From NCBI GenBank assembly GCA_018266075.1, contig JAFEBB010000010.1, forward strand, positions 1-64,000: DNA of 64,000 nucleotides, read 5' to 3'. This document shows, piece by piece, positions 20,256-29,104 of this stretch. The stretch comes from Deltaproteobacteria bacterium. GTDB lineage: Bacteria > Myxococcota > Myxococcia > Myxococcales > SZAS-1. The notes under the pieces are model-generated. The model was given only the letters and a program-made list of their open reading frames with translations, was not told the DNA's origin and did no database searches. The position numbers and the translations under genes were made by a program. The number at the start of each line of letters is the position of its first letter. Positions within the stretch are counted from its first letter, which is position 1.

Positions 20256-20819
20256 TCACGCCGCACCCGCCTTCACCGGCGGCACGGGCGCCGCCGCCGA
20301 GCTCGCATCCGGCGCGTCGTTCGCCGCCGGCGCGGACACCACCGGCGAGGCCACGGTGATGGTGGGCTCCCCCTCCGCCTTCACGGCCTGCTTCTGCCGC
20401 GAGCCCATCGTGTGCCGCAGCCGCCGCGTCTCCTGCAGCTTGGTCTTGCGCTGCAGGCGCTCCTCGGCGCTCATCGGCGCCGGCTGCTTGCGCAGGGCGA
20501 TGCCGAACTTCGCCAGCACCGCCGTGTCGCCGCCGAAGTAGGCCTTGAGCCCGCCGTCGAGCTGCGTGACGAAGGTCTCCGTGGCCTGCGCCTGCGCGTC
20601 GCGATCCGCCACCGCCTTGCGATACTCCTCGCGGCGCTGATCGACCTGCTCGTACATCGCGAGCAGCGTCTCCAGCTTCGCCTGGAGCTTGGCCTGGTCG
20701 TACGTCACCCCCGCGATCACGAGCGTGGCCTTGCCCGAGAACGCGTCTTCGACCCCTTTGAGGCGGGCCGCGAGGAGCTGGTCGAATGCGCTCCCTCGGG
20801 CCCGATTGGCTGCAGCCAT
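20256..20819 (-). CDS. Hypothetical coiled-coil protein
   Basis: This 187-residue protein is soluble and I do not assign it to a family. The first 110 residues are helical with heptad-like spacing (YDQAKLQAKLETLLAMYEQV, QRREEYRKAVADRDAQAQA), followed by VTQLDGGLKAYFGGDTAVLA. A basic stretch (ERLQRKTKLQETRRLRHTM) precedes an Ala/Pro/Val-rich tail that looks disordered. The coding character is good: few rare codons and high GC at third positions. It begins about 680 bp from the next gene, across a region without genes. Its stop is 69 bp upstream of the HNH start on the same strand. Confidence 0.6.
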   Translation of the reverse strand: MAAANRARGSAFDQLLAARLKGVEDAFSGKATLVIAGVTYDQAKLQAKLETLLAMYEQVDQRREEYRKAVADRDAQAQATETFVTQLDGGLKAYFGGDTAVLAKFGIALRKQPAPMSAEERLQRKTKLQETRRLRHTMGSRQKQAVKAEGEPTITVASPVVSAPAANDAPDASSAAAPVPPVKAGAA

Positions 20820-21499
20820 GGCTGCCTCCGGTTGTGTTCACCCACAGTGAAGGCATCTGCCTGCTGCGGGTGCGTCGGGCGACATGCCCGACTGATTTCG
20901 GGGATTGCAGCGCGTGTGCCACGCGCAACGCTTGGAATGCGCGTTGGGCGATGCGCTCGCGCGCGGCTGGCGATCCGCATCGCGCGGCTGCATGGACGCA
21001 CACCGAGTGAAGTTGAACCTGCAGCGCGTGACGGGCGTCATGCGCCAACGCGAGCGCCTCGACAGCCAGGAGCGGTCGCGTCCTCGCCAACGCGGCGCTC
21101 GACTGCGCCTGATTGGCCAGCCCCTCTCGCGCGACGGCCGGCGGGTCAGCCCAGTGGATCGACGGGCCAGCCAAGCGGGCGCGCGGGCTCGCCCGTCGCG
21201 GATGCGCGTGAGCCACGCGCGCTGGCGCGTGGGCCAATCCGTTCGCCACGCGAGCCGATTTGGCGCGCTCGGGAGCCCAATGGGCCGGCGGCTCCGCCAG
21301 CGCGGTTGGGCCGCAGACCTCCAGGGCGCGCGGGCATGACCAGCCGGGACGGTCGGTGAACCCGTTTGGCAGAGCCGTACGCCAGTCGGGCAAGCGAGCG
21401 CGCGCATTGGGTCGACAGGCGCGCCAGGCATGGCCAGGCGGGGTGCAGCTCGGGCTGACGCGTCAGCCAAATTGGCCGAGGTGAAGATCGGAGCGGCGA
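20820..21499. other. 680-bp region without convincing gene, degenerate repeats
   Basis: Several frames stay open here on both strands, but all read as Arg/Pro/Trp-rich low complexity and none has a start signal or family resemblance. At the DNA level the words ATTGGCC, TTTGGC, TTGGGCC and their inverses recur about every 20-40 bp from roughly 20930 to 21480 (for example at 21111, 21233, 21259, 21305, 21364, 21405 and 21469). This suggests a degenerate tandem repeat, a structured RNA or a decayed element. Confidence 0.45.
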
Positions 21500-22507
21500 T
21501 CAGCGTCCGAAGTAGTCGCGGAACCAGGCCACGAAGCGCTTCACGCCTTCCTCCAGCGGCGTCGACGGCCGGAAGCCCACGTCGCGCTCGAGCTCCGAGG
21601 TGTCGGCGTTGGTGGCGTGCACGTCGCCAGGCTGCATGGGCAGGAAGTTTTTCACCGCCTTCTTGCCCAGCGCGGCCTCGAGCACCTCGATGAACCGCAG
21701 CACCTCCACCGGCTGGCTGTTGCCGATGTTGTAGATGCGGTACGGCGCGCTGCTGGTGGCCTCGTCGGGGTTGGCGCTCGACCACTTCGCATCCGGCGAC
21801 GCGGGGCGATCGAGCGTGCGGATCACGCCCTCGACGATGTCGTCGACGTACGTGAAGTCGCGCCAGAGGTGCCCCTCGTTGAAGACGTCGATCGGGCGGC
21901 CCTTGGAGATGGCGTCGGCGAAGAGCATGGGCGCCATGTCCGGCCGGCCCCAGGGGCCGTAGACCGTGAAGAAGCGCAGGCCCGTCGTGGGGATTCGGTA
22001 CAGGTGGCTGTACGAGTGGGCCATGAGCTCGTTCGCGCGCTTCGTCGCCGCGTAGAGGCTAACCGGGTGGCCGACCAAGTGGTGCTCGGAGAAAGGCGTG
22101 GTCGTATTGGCGCCGTAGACCGAGCTCGAGCTTGCGTAGACGAGATGTCGCACCTCGGCCTGGCGTGCTCCCTCGAGGATGTTGCCGAAGCCGACCAGGT
22201 TCGAGTCGATATAGGCCGCGGGGTTCTTGAGCGAGTAGCGGACGCCGACCTGCGCTGCGAGGTGGACCACCGCGGCAGGCTTCTTGGCGAAGAGCCGCGC
22301 CATGCCCTCGCGATCGGCGACGTCGAGCTGCTCGAAGGTGAAGCCCTTGCGACCTTCAATCCGGGCGAGGCGGGCGCGCTTGAGCGATGGGTCGTAGTAG
22401 GCGTTGAGGTTGTCGACGCCAACCACCTCGTCGCCGCGATCGAGCAGCCGCTCGGCGACGCGAGAGCCGATGAAGCCGGCGGCGCCTGTCAGCAGCACGT
22501 GCGTCAT
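21500..22507 (-). CDS. UDP-uronate 4-epimerase (SDR)
   Basis: This extended short-chain dehydrogenase of 335 residues has the NAD motif GAAGFIG (about residues 8-14), the active-site region YASSSSVYGA and YAATKRANE with the YxxxK pair. The stretch LRFFTVYGPWGRPDMAPMLF with WRDFTYVDDIVEG is characteristic of UDP-glucuronate 4-epimerases. It probably converts UDP-GlcA to UDP-GalA. Because it directly follows a UDP-GlcNAc dehydrogenase-type gene (9-nt gap), an N-acetylated uronic acid (as in TviC) is an equally good substrate. The product is a cytoplasmic precursor for the acidic sugar of the polysaccharide. Confidence 0.88.
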   Translation of the reverse strand: MTHVLLTGAAGFIGSRVAERLLDRGDEVVGVDNLNAYYDPSLKRARLARIEGRKGFTFEQLDVADREGMARLFAKKPAAVVHLAAQVGVRYSLKNPAAYIDSNLVGFGNILEGARQAEVRHLVYASSSSVYGANTTTPFSEHHLVGHPVSLYAATKRANELMAHSYSHLYRIPTTGLRFFTVYGPWGRPDMAPMLFADAISKGRPIDVFNEGHLWRDFTYVDDIVEGVIRTLDRPASPDAKWSSANPDEATSSAPYRIYNIGNSQPVEVLRFIEVLEAALGKKAVKNFLPMQPGDVHATNADTSELERDVGFRPSTPLEEGVKRFVAWFRDYFGR

Positions 22508-22516
22508 TGGAACTTC

Positions 22517-23830
22517 CTAGGCCTTCACCCAGGCGGTCCCGGATGGCGCCGGCGAGAGCGTATTGCGTGAATCGACGACGAGCTTCACGCCCGCGTAGAG
22601 CGCCGCGTCCTTGAACTGCTTGTGTGCGGTCGAGATAACGAGCGCGTCGAACCCTCGCAACGCCTCGTTGGTGCACGGCGTGGAGCTCATGCCCAGGTCG
22701 TACTTGCGCGTCTTGCGCGCCACCGGGAAGTACGGATCGCAGTACGCCACCTCGGCGCCGCGATCCTTGAGCAGCTCGATGATCTCGTAGCTCGGAGACT
22801 CACGGTCGTCGTCGATATCGGCTTTGTACGCCAGGCCGAGCACGCAGATCTTCGCGCCCTTGAGGCTCTTGCTCTGGTCGTTGAGCGCCGCCGCGGTCTT
22901 GTCGACCACGTAGTGCGGCATGTTCGTGTTCACCTCGCCCGCGAGGTGGATGAAGCGCGTCCAGACGCCGTACTCGGCCGCCTTCCACGAGAGGTAGAAC
23001 GGATCCAGCGGGATGCAGTGACCGCCGAGGCCGGGCCCCGGGTAGAACGGCGTGAAACCAAAAGGTTTCGTCTTCGCCGCCTCGATCACCTCCCAGACGT
23101 CGATGCCCATCTTGTCGAACGCGACCTTGAGCTCGTTCACCAGGGCGATGTTCACCGAGCGGTAGATGTTCTCGAGGAGCTTCGCGCTCTCGGCCACACG
23201 CGCATTCGAGACGGGGACGACCTTGTCGATCGCCGCCGAATAGAGCGCCACCGCCGCCTCGGTCGACGGCGAGTTGATGCCGCCCACGACCTTGGGGATG
23301 GTCTTGGTGGAAAAGCTCGCGTTGCCCGGGTCCTCGCGCTCGGGCGAGAAGGCGAGCAGGAAGTCGTCGGGGCACTTGAGGCCCGAGGTCGCAAGGATGG
23401 GCTGGACCTCTTCGTCGGTCGTGCCCGGGTAGGTGGTCGACTCGAGGATGACGAGCTGGCCCTTGCGGAGCCGCTTGGCGATCTCGCGCGCGGTCGCGTG
23501 GATGTAGCCGTTGTCTGGCTCGCGGTGCAGGCCGAGCGGCGTGGGCACGCAGATGATGATCGCGTCGGCGTCCTTGAGGCCATCGAAGTCGGCGCTGGCG
23601 ACGTAGCGGCCCGACTTCACCGCTTGGGCCACGCGCTCCTTGCCGATTTGCTTGATGTAGCTCTCGCCGCGGTTGATGGCCGCGACTTTGGCAGGATCGA
23701 CGTCGAAGCCGGAGACGCGGAAGCCGGCCTCGGCAAAGACGAGGCCGAGCGGGAGGCCGACGTAGCCCTGGCCGATGATGGCGATGCGGGCCGATTTGTC
23801 GGCGACCCGCTGGAGGATGGTGGCACCCAC
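22517..23830 (-). CDS. UDP-N-acetylglucosamine 6-dehydrogenase
   Basis: This nucleotide-sugar dehydrogenase of 437 residues matches the WbpA/TviB type more than the WecC type. It has an N-terminal Rossmann motif IIGQGYVGLPLGLVFAEAGF, then ICVPTPLG and LESTTYPGTTDEEV. Next come AFSPEREDPGN, KLLENIYRSVNIALVNELK, and the active-site Cys in GPGLGGHCIPLDPFYLSWKA (about residue 270). It oxidises UDP-GlcNAc (or UDP-ManNAc) at C6 using NAD. Upstream wecB and downstream epimerase genes place it in UDP-HexNAcA synthesis. The start follows a 339-bp divergent intergenic region shared with the Wzy-like gene. It forms a two-gene operon with the epimerase. Confidence 0.9.
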   Translation of the reverse strand: MGATILQRVADKSARIAIIGQGYVGLPLGLVFAEAGFRVSGFDVDPAKVAAINRGESYIKQIGKERVAQAVKSGRYVASADFDGLKDADAIIICVPTPLGLHREPDNGYIHATAREIAKRLRKGQLVILESTTYPGTTDEEVQPILATSGLKCPDDFLLAFSPEREDPGNASFSTKTIPKVVGGINSPSTEAAVALYSAAIDKVVPVSNARVAESAKLLENIYRSVNIALVNELKVAFDKMGIDVWEVIEAAKTKPFGFTPFYPGPGLGGHCIPLDPFYLSWKAAEYGVWTRFIHLAGEVNTNMPHYVVDKTAAALNDQSKSLKGAKICVLGLAYKADIDDDRESPSYEIIELLKDRGAEVAYCDPYFPVARKTRKYDLGMSSTPCTNEALRGFDALVISTAHKQFKDAALYAGVKLVVDSRNTLSPAPSGTAWVKA

Positions 23831-24169
23831 GGCTTCTCCGAGGAATGACGAGGACTTCCGGGGCCTACCCTAGGTCAGTGGGCGGGGACCGGGCAAATCG
23901 TTCAGCTCCACGACCTCTTGCTGTCCGCCTCTCGACGCCGAGCCGCGATTCGATTCGATGAATCGTCCGCGGGATTGGACGCACCAGACGGTCAGCACAC
24001 ACGTCGAGACGATCGAACTTCCACGTGATTGGCGCCTCGGCCCCATGCTGGTGTACACAGAGACGCCCGTGAACACTGCGAAATCCCGGTCGGACTCCCA
24101 GATGTTGGCTGTCGCCGGGTGCTGTTCCGCCGGGGTTCCCGCGGCTTGCGCGTCTTGGGGAGTCCCCTC
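23831..24169. other. Divergent promoter region, no gene seen
   Basis: This 339-bp gap separates the minus-strand sugar dehydrogenase from the plus-strand Wzy-like gene. It holds CGATTCGATTCGATGAATCG at about 23946-23965, a short dyad with internal repeat, and promoters for both directions are expected here. GGGGAGTCCCC at 24157-24167 overlaps the likely ribosome-binding site of the Wzy-like gene. Base composition becomes less GC-rich from about here on. Confidence 0.5.
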
Positions 24170-25489
24170 GTGACCGTTCTTCAAGCGCTCGCAGTCCTCA
24201 ACCTCGTCACGATCGCGCTCGCATTTGCAGAGCTGCGGCCGTCCACCTTCATCATCGCCGCCAACCTGGCCCTGGTGTGCCTGTCCATGCAGGACATCGC
24301 CTCCTTCGGAAGGCCACCTGCGCAGTCCTTCGTCCCCGAGAGTGTCTTCGCTGCCGAGAGCATCCAGTGCGCAATTTGGGTGCTGGCGATTCCGTCGGTC
24401 ATTGCCTTTGTGACCGCGCTAATCCCATATTCACAACGAACGCCCTCCAGTGAGTTCCCCAAGCTTCCGAAGCAGCTCCTCTGGGGTGCTTACATCTACT
24501 TCGGTGCGTACACACTCTCGATGAAGACGATCTTCGAGACGTCCTATGCGGCGAGCGACCAGATCGTCTTCAATCTCAACCTGGGCGGCGCCAACGCGCT
24601 CATCTTCAGCATCTTCATCTACGAAATAGCTCGACGCTCCATGCAGCGGCCCGAGCGCTCGATGCTCTATTTCGTAACTGTGACGCTGGTGGTTGCCGCC
24701 ACCCAGTTGTTCAAGGGCGCGACGGGGCTCGCTGCTGGAAATCTCATCACTGCATCTTTTCTGATCTTCTCAAGCAAACCGAAGTGGACGCGTGCCGTTC
24801 TTCTCGCTTCGACGATCCTGGCAAGTACCTTGGCTGCATACACCGTCCGAGGTGTTCGAACCCAAGTCTCCGACATTGGCTCCGCAGCCGTCTCCGAGCT
24901 TTACGCCCAGACGATTTCGTCGGGAGATGGGCCTTGGGCCTCAGGTCCGCTCTCACGGCTTCAGAGCGTCGGCAATGCGGTACAGAGCGCCACCCACGTT
25001 CTCGAGTGTGTGAGCCTCTACAACTCCGGAATCAGTCGCGAGTGGAGATCCACCTATGCCCCCATTGTCTACACTTTCGAGCCCTCATTCCTGTTGAATG
25101 TGTTCGACCTCACAAGACCGAAAGAAGCGGCCTGGGAGCTCTTCGAGTACTTCGTGCACGGCGGAGGCATCAATACCTTCGGCGAGTTCTACTGGAACGG
25201 CGGCTTCCTCTGCGTCGTCGTCATGTCTGGGCTCACGCTGTGGTTCGCATACCTGTGCGACACGCGCTTCCGCGACGACTACCGCTGGCTGATGCTCCAG
25301 TGCTGCTTCGCACCGGGTCTTCTCATGGGACTGGGCTATGGCTTCGCGCAGGTCTCTCGCGGATTCTTCAATGGTCTGATCGCGATTCTAGCCATTGCGC
25401 TCCTGAACAAGCGCGTTCGCGTCCGATTGGTACCCACCAGACCGGCGAATTCTCGAATGTCGAAGACTAATGAGGCTGCGGCCCCATGA
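24170..25489 (+). CDS. Wzy-like polysaccharide polymerase
   Basis: This integral membrane protein of about 439 residues has some 10-12 predicted helices. They include LQALAVLNLVTIALAFAEL, IWVLAIPSVIAFVTALI, LLWGAYIYFGAYTL, and C-terminal helices around CVVVMSGLTLWFAYLC and LIAILAIALLN. A large hydrophilic loop lies between about residues 245 and 345 (SDIGSAAVSELYAQTIS to VHGGGINTFGEFYWNGG). Large periplasmic loops and poor sequence conservation are typical of Wzy O-antigen/capsule polymerases. The GGxNTFxEFYWNGG segment recalls the oligosaccharide repeat-unit polymerase group. The GTG at 24170 follows a GGGGAG sequence, but the exact start is uncertain. ATGA overlap couples it to the next gene. 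Codon use is less GC-rich than in the flanks. Confidence 0.6.
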   Translation: MTVLQALAVLNLVTIALAFAELRPSTFIIAANLALVCLSMQDIASFGRPPAQSFVPESVFAAESIQCAIWVLAIPSVIAFVTALIPYSQRTPSSEFPKLPKQLLWGAYIYFGAYTLSMKTIFETSYAASDQIVFNLNLGGANALIFSIFIYEIARRSMQRPERSMLYFVTVTLVVAATQLFKGATGLAAGNLITASFLIFSSKPKWTRAVLLASTILASTLAAYTVRGVRTQVSDIGSAAVSELYAQTISSGDGPWASGPLSRLQSVGNAVQSATHVLECVSLYNSGISREWRSTYAPIVYTFEPSFLLNVFDLTRPKEAAWELFEYFVHGGGINTFGEFYWNGGFLCVVVMSGLTLWFAYLCDTRFRDDYRWLMLQCCFAPGLLMGLGYGFAQVSRGFFNGLIAILAIALLNKRVRVRLVPTRPANSRMSKTNEAAAP

Positions 25490-26784
25490 CATTCGAGCCG
25501 TTCCACCGTCGCCGCATTTCCTGGCTGGATCCGCGCATGGCCCCCGTCTTCATCGCCGCAGCGGTGATGGTGGCTACCTTCGCCATCTTTTGGCCAACGA
25601 CCCTCATCAACGGCGACGAGATCTCTTACGCGGGGCAAGCCCGAATGCTTGCCGCGCTGCACGTCGTCCCACGAGACGGCGATCCGTTCCCTGCGCCTCT
25701 GGGTACTGGCGGCGAAACCGTGAGGTACCCGCTCGGCCGGCCTGCGCTTCTCGCGCTTCCGTCCGTTCTCGGCTTCCGCTGGATGTACCTCGCACCGCTC
25801 ATCCTGCACATGATGGGTGTGCTCTCATTTGGGAGGATGCTGATCCGTCGCGACCTGCCGGGGCACCTGGCGCTGGTCTTTGCGTTTCATCCCGTGTTCT
25901 GGCCGTTCGCGCGAACGCTCATGTCTGACCTGCCGGCGGTGGTGGGTTTCATCGCAGCTATGGATGCCTGGGAGAACGAACAACCCGGTATGAGCGCGCT
26001 CGGCTTAGGCTGGGCCATCGCCGTACGTTCTGCCTCATTGTTCCCTGCTCTCGGCTTCATCCTCGCGGTCTCCGGTGCGCTCAGGAAACGGTCGCGCGAC
26101 GCAATGATTCTTGGGCTGGGATGTACGCTTGGCCTTCTCTTGGAGTTCGCTTCCACGGAGCTCATTCACGGTTCCATGACGTCGCGCTACTCCGATGCGG
26201 CCAGCGCTCTGCTGAGCCTGTCCAACGCACCTGAGAACCTGCTCCTCTATGCCGCCGGACTGATGCTGATTCCGCCTCTCCCCCTCCTTTGGCTGGCCGC
26301 AAGCCGACGGATTGAGCGCTGGGCAGCCGTAGCCGTTCCGTCAATCTCGTTCTTCATATTTTATGCATACCACGACAGCTCCACCCGACTTCTCGAGACC
26401 TTCCTGGGCGGTCAACGGCTGATCATGCCCGCCCATGCCGCGCTGCTTATGGCTACCTCCACCACGTGGGGCCACCTTCCGTTCTTGAAGTGGACGAAGC
26501 TGGTTTTCGTGTCGGCGGTTGCTGCCGGTTGGCTTGGTTGCTTTGCCGTGCAGCACCTCGAACTACGCTATGGCGTCGCCCGTGATGCGCTCGTCGCTTG
26601 TGAGGCTAAGGCGGTCTCCTACAATACAAACGCCAGCCGCGTGGCGCTCGCCACGGATGCCCAGACCTTTCACCTCATCGACGAGCGGGCGCCCCGAGCT
26701 GGAGACGAGGTCGTGATCATCTCGAGGGGGTCAACCGACAAACCAACCTCTCGACCGACCGTGGAACTACACTCTTCCTCATGA
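25486..26784 (+). CDS. GT-C-like membrane protein
   Basis: This 432-residue protein has about nine predicted membrane helices. The first periplasmic loop carries LINGDEISYAGQARML, where the DE pair after helix 1 matches the acidic motif of GT-C glycosyltransferases (ArnT/PMT-like, using polyprenyl-phosphate sugars). Further helices include MYLAPLILHMMGVLSF, LYAAGLMLIPPLPLLWLA and LVFVSAVAAGWLGCFAV, with a soluble C-terminal tail. It probably adds a side-branch sugar or modifies the glycan on the outer face of the membrane. The start overlaps the preceding stop (ATGA). A similarly organised protein is encoded at 43965-45398. No specific donor can be inferred. Confidence 0.6.
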   Translation: MTFEPFHRRRISWLDPRMAPVFIAAAVMVATFAIFWPTTLINGDEISYAGQARMLAALHVVPRDGDPFPAPLGTGGETVRYPLGRPALLALPSVLGFRWMYLAPLILHMMGVLSFGRMLIRRDLPGHLALVFAFHPVFWPFARTLMSDLPAVVGFIAAMDAWENEQPGMSALGLGWAIAVRSASLFPALGFILAVSGALRKRSRDAMILGLGCTLGLLLEFASTELIHGSMTSRYSDAASALLSLSNAPENLLLYAAGLMLIPPLPLLWLAASRRIERWAAVAVPSISFFIFYAYHDSSTRLLETFLGGQRLIMPAHAALLMATSTTWGHLPFLKWTKLVFVSAVAAGWLGCFAVQHLELRYGVARDALVACEAKAVSYNTNASRVALATDAQTFHLIDERAPRAGDEVVIISRGSTDKPTSRPTVELHSSS

Positions 26785-26897
26785 GCTCTCTGCGCGGAAG
26801 GACCGATGTGGAAAGTTTGGAGAATTCATGATCTTCGACCTCCGAGAGAATCGGCCGTCCTGCGCCTCCACGGGGCAGGCTTGCTCCCAAACCGATC

Positions 26898-26917
26898 TCT
26901 ATTGAGGTCTATTGAGG
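26898..26917. repeat. Perfect tandem 10-bp repeat before RBS
   Basis: TCTATTGAGG occurs twice in tandem, at 26898-26907 and 26908-26917, ending 10 bp before the ATG of the oxidoreductase gene. The GAGG in each copy may act as a Shine-Dalgarno element, so the ribosome-binding region looks duplicated. Confidence 0.6.
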
Positions 26918-26927
26918 ATTCCAGTCA

Positions 26928-27941
26928 ATGAGCTCGGAACTGAAAACAATAGGAATCGTGGGGGCCGGGGCGGTGGTGGAGCAATTGCATCTTCCTGCCC
27001 TGCAAACCCTCCCAAATGTGCAGGTCTCCTGGGTGCTCGACATCGATCCCGGGCGGGCGCAGCGCGTCGCGAGGATGTTCAAGGTCTCCAAGGTCCTCGA
27101 CGACCTCTCCCAAGCTCCTCCGACGTTTGCGGTCCTGGCTGCCACTCCCGTTGGATACCGCCGCCGAATCATCGAGACGCTCCTCGAGCGAGGCTCGCAC
27201 GTTCTTTCTGAGAAGCCATTCGCCGCGACTCTTCAAGATCACGACCAACTCGTGAGCGCCGCCCAGCGGGCTCACCTCCAGATTGGTGTGGGTTTGATGC
27301 GGCGCTGCTATCGCCCGACCATCATGGCGCGTGCGCTCGTTCAAAGTGGAGTACTTGGAGCCGTCCAAGAGGTCTATGCAGGAGAAGGCGGGAAGATGCG
27401 AGGCACCGGCAGAGCATCCAACTGGTATCAAACGAACCGGGAGGCCTCAGGTGGAGGAATTCTCATCGAGACAGGCTCTCACCTCCTCGACCAGGTAATC
27501 TCGATCTGCGGCGCATCCGACGCTGAGGTTGATGAGTTTAAGCATGTGAGCGTCGAGGACCTCGACTTCCACGTGGATCTGAAAGTCAACGCGAGGACGC
27601 CAACGGGAAGAGTCCCGATGCGATTTTCTCTTTCACGAATCCGAGAGATTGCGAATGGGATCTGGATCCGCTTCGAACGGGGAGCGGTACAGCTCGAGAC
27701 CTCGCCGGACGCGAGTGTGGTCCTCTTGGACAGTGATCGCCATCGCATCGGGACAGTCAACAACGACGTCGGCGCAACGAAGCCATTCCAGGCCTTTCGT
27801 GACGAATGGGCTGCGTTCCTCGAGCAATGCACGACCGGTCGCCAAGGTTCGATGTCGGCGCAAAGCGCCCGCCTGAGCACTCAGATCGTCGATGAGTGCT
27901 ACGCACGGCGACACGACGCGTCCACGGTGGAGTCACCATGA
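26928..27941 (+). CDS. Gfo/Idh/MocA-family oxidoreductase
   Basis: This 337-residue NAD(P)-dependent sugar oxidoreductase has an N-terminal Rossmann fold with GIVGAGAV (residues 9-16) and the family's EKP motif at residues 95-97 (LSEKPFAA). A C-terminal alpha/beta substrate domain includes GGGILIETGSHLLDQV, with the conserved His in the G-x-H position. Members act on nucleotide sugars, for example oxidising UDP-GlcNAcA at C3 (WlbA/WbpB) or reducing 3-keto sugars. The ATG at 26928 follows a duplicated TTGAGG. The stop overlaps the start of the SDR gene (ATGA), so the two form a coupled pair likely acting on the same sugar. The 143-bp gap upstream suggests its own promoter or a continuing transcript. 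Confidence 0.83.
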   Translation: MSSELKTIGIVGAGAVVEQLHLPALQTLPNVQVSWVLDIDPGRAQRVARMFKVSKVLDDLSQAPPTFAVLAATPVGYRRRIIETLLERGSHVLSEKPFAATLQDHDQLVSAAQRAHLQIGVGLMRRCYRPTIMARALVQSGVLGAVQEVYAGEGGKMRGTGRASNWYQTNREASGGGILIETGSHLLDQVISICGASDAEVDEFKHVSVEDLDFHVDLKVNARTPTGRVPMRFSLSRIREIANGIWIRFERGAVQLETSPDASVVLLDSDRHRIGTVNNDVGATKPFQAFRDEWAAFLEQCTTGRQGSMSAQSARLSTQIVDECYARRHDASTVESP

Positions 27942-29092
27942 AGCGAATCGCTGTCTTCGGGGCAACCGGTCAGGTTGGTCGAGCCATCATCTCAAGATGG
28001 GCCCGTTCACGAAACACGCAGATTGTCGCAATCGTGCGGAATGAATTCGGGGCGCTGGGTCTCAAGGGACTCCCCAATACCGAGATCCGCACGGGTGATC
28101 CGGCCAACGCGGATTCGGTTGCCGAGCTTCTCGAGGGCTGTGACGCCGTTCTCAACTCCGCGCTCGCCACAGGGCTCCCAAATCAATCACGTGCACTCAA
28201 CCGGGCAATGGTGGAGAACTCTGCCGAGGTCGCGCGCCGGGCAGGTCGGCTCAGAGCGTTCGTCCAACTCAGCTCTGTTGCGGTCTACGGCTTTCCAGTC
28301 GCAGAACGGAAAGGTGATTTCACGAGGCCTCAACCTGCAACCGGCTACGGGAGGGATAAACTCTACATTGAGGAGATTGTCCGCCGCTCCTTCACTTCAG
28401 ACAGCTGCCCAGGTCATGTCGTTCGCGTCGGCCATGTCCTGGGGCCTTATCAGGGCCACTCTCGAGGCATCATCGCGCAGCTCTTTGATCCTTCTTTTCA
28501 ACTACCGTTCGACGGAAGCAAGCCCTCGAATGCAATCCACGTGGACCACCTCGCGTTCGCGCTGCGCGCGCTGATCGATCAGCGAGGCTCCTCCAACTGC
28601 TTCAACGCGGTCGGGGACGGAAATCCGACGTGGCACCAGGTCTTCGAGGACCACGCACGCACCGTTGGCACGAAAATGCCCCGCTCCATGTCCCCCGAGG
28701 AGTCTTCACAAAGGCGTGCAGCAGAGCTCGCAAAGCTTCGTTCTTCGCGAATGGTTCAAGCAGCCCGGGACACGCTTCGTCCAGCGGTCTCGGCGTTTGT
28801 GAGCGCGTTCGCATCTTCACCGGCAATTCGCGACCTGGGCCACGAGGTGCTCGTTCGGGCCCCACGCTCGGCCGAGAGCGCCATCAAGCGCGCGTATACC
28901 TCGTGGTCTGCACGCGATCAGACCTCAGCGGTCTCTTCGTCACCTCAGACCGACGTTCCTCCCTGGTACTACTGGGATGGCGTGCCCGGACCCAATCTCC
29001 TCGAACGCTTCAACGTTCAGCAAGAGCTGACCGCTGCTGAAATCGAGAGTGATTTGAAAGCTTGGGCGAGCGCAATGGCCAATCCGCTCTGA
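27938..29092 (+). CDS. NAD-dependent epimerase/dehydratase (SDR)
   Basis: This extended SDR of 384 residues has the cofactor motif FGATGQVG (residues 7-14), the serine region QLSSVAVYG, and the Y137-x3-K141 catalytic pair in TGYGRDKLYIEE. VGHVLGPYQGHSRGI follows at the substrate side. The last 120 residues (from about 260) do not look like a standard epimerase and include PPWYYWDGVPGPNLLERF, so there is a C-terminal extension of unknown role. With the upstream Gfo/Idh/MocA enzyme it could make or modify a nucleotide-activated sugar, or a sugar already in the lipid-linked unit. It ends 12 bp before the stop of a convergent glycosyltransferase gene. Confidence 0.75.
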   Translation: MKRIAVFGATGQVGRAIISRWARSRNTQIVAIVRNEFGALGLKGLPNTEIRTGDPANADSVAELLEGCDAVLNSALATGLPNQSRALNRAMVENSAEVARRAGRLRAFVQLSSVAVYGFPVAERKGDFTRPQPATGYGRDKLYIEEIVRRSFTSDSCPGHVVRVGHVLGPYQGHSRGIIAQLFDPSFQLPFDGSKPSNAIHVDHLAFALRALIDQRGSSNCFNAVGDGNPTWHQVFEDHARTVGTKMPRSMSPEESSQRRAAELAKLRSSRMVQAARDTLRPAVSAFVSAFASSPAIRDLGHEVLVRAPRSAESAIKRAYTSWSARDQTSAVSSSPQTDVPPWYYWDGVPGPNLLERFNVQQELTAAEIESDLKAWASAMANPL

Positions 29093-29104
29093 CTCGCGCG
29101 CCGA

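Noticed and set aside
20838-21490. Open frames in the 20.8-21.5 kb gap as possible genes
   Set aside because: All frames on both strands are equally open because of base composition, lack start signals and have Arg/Pro/Trp-rich translations without family resemblance.
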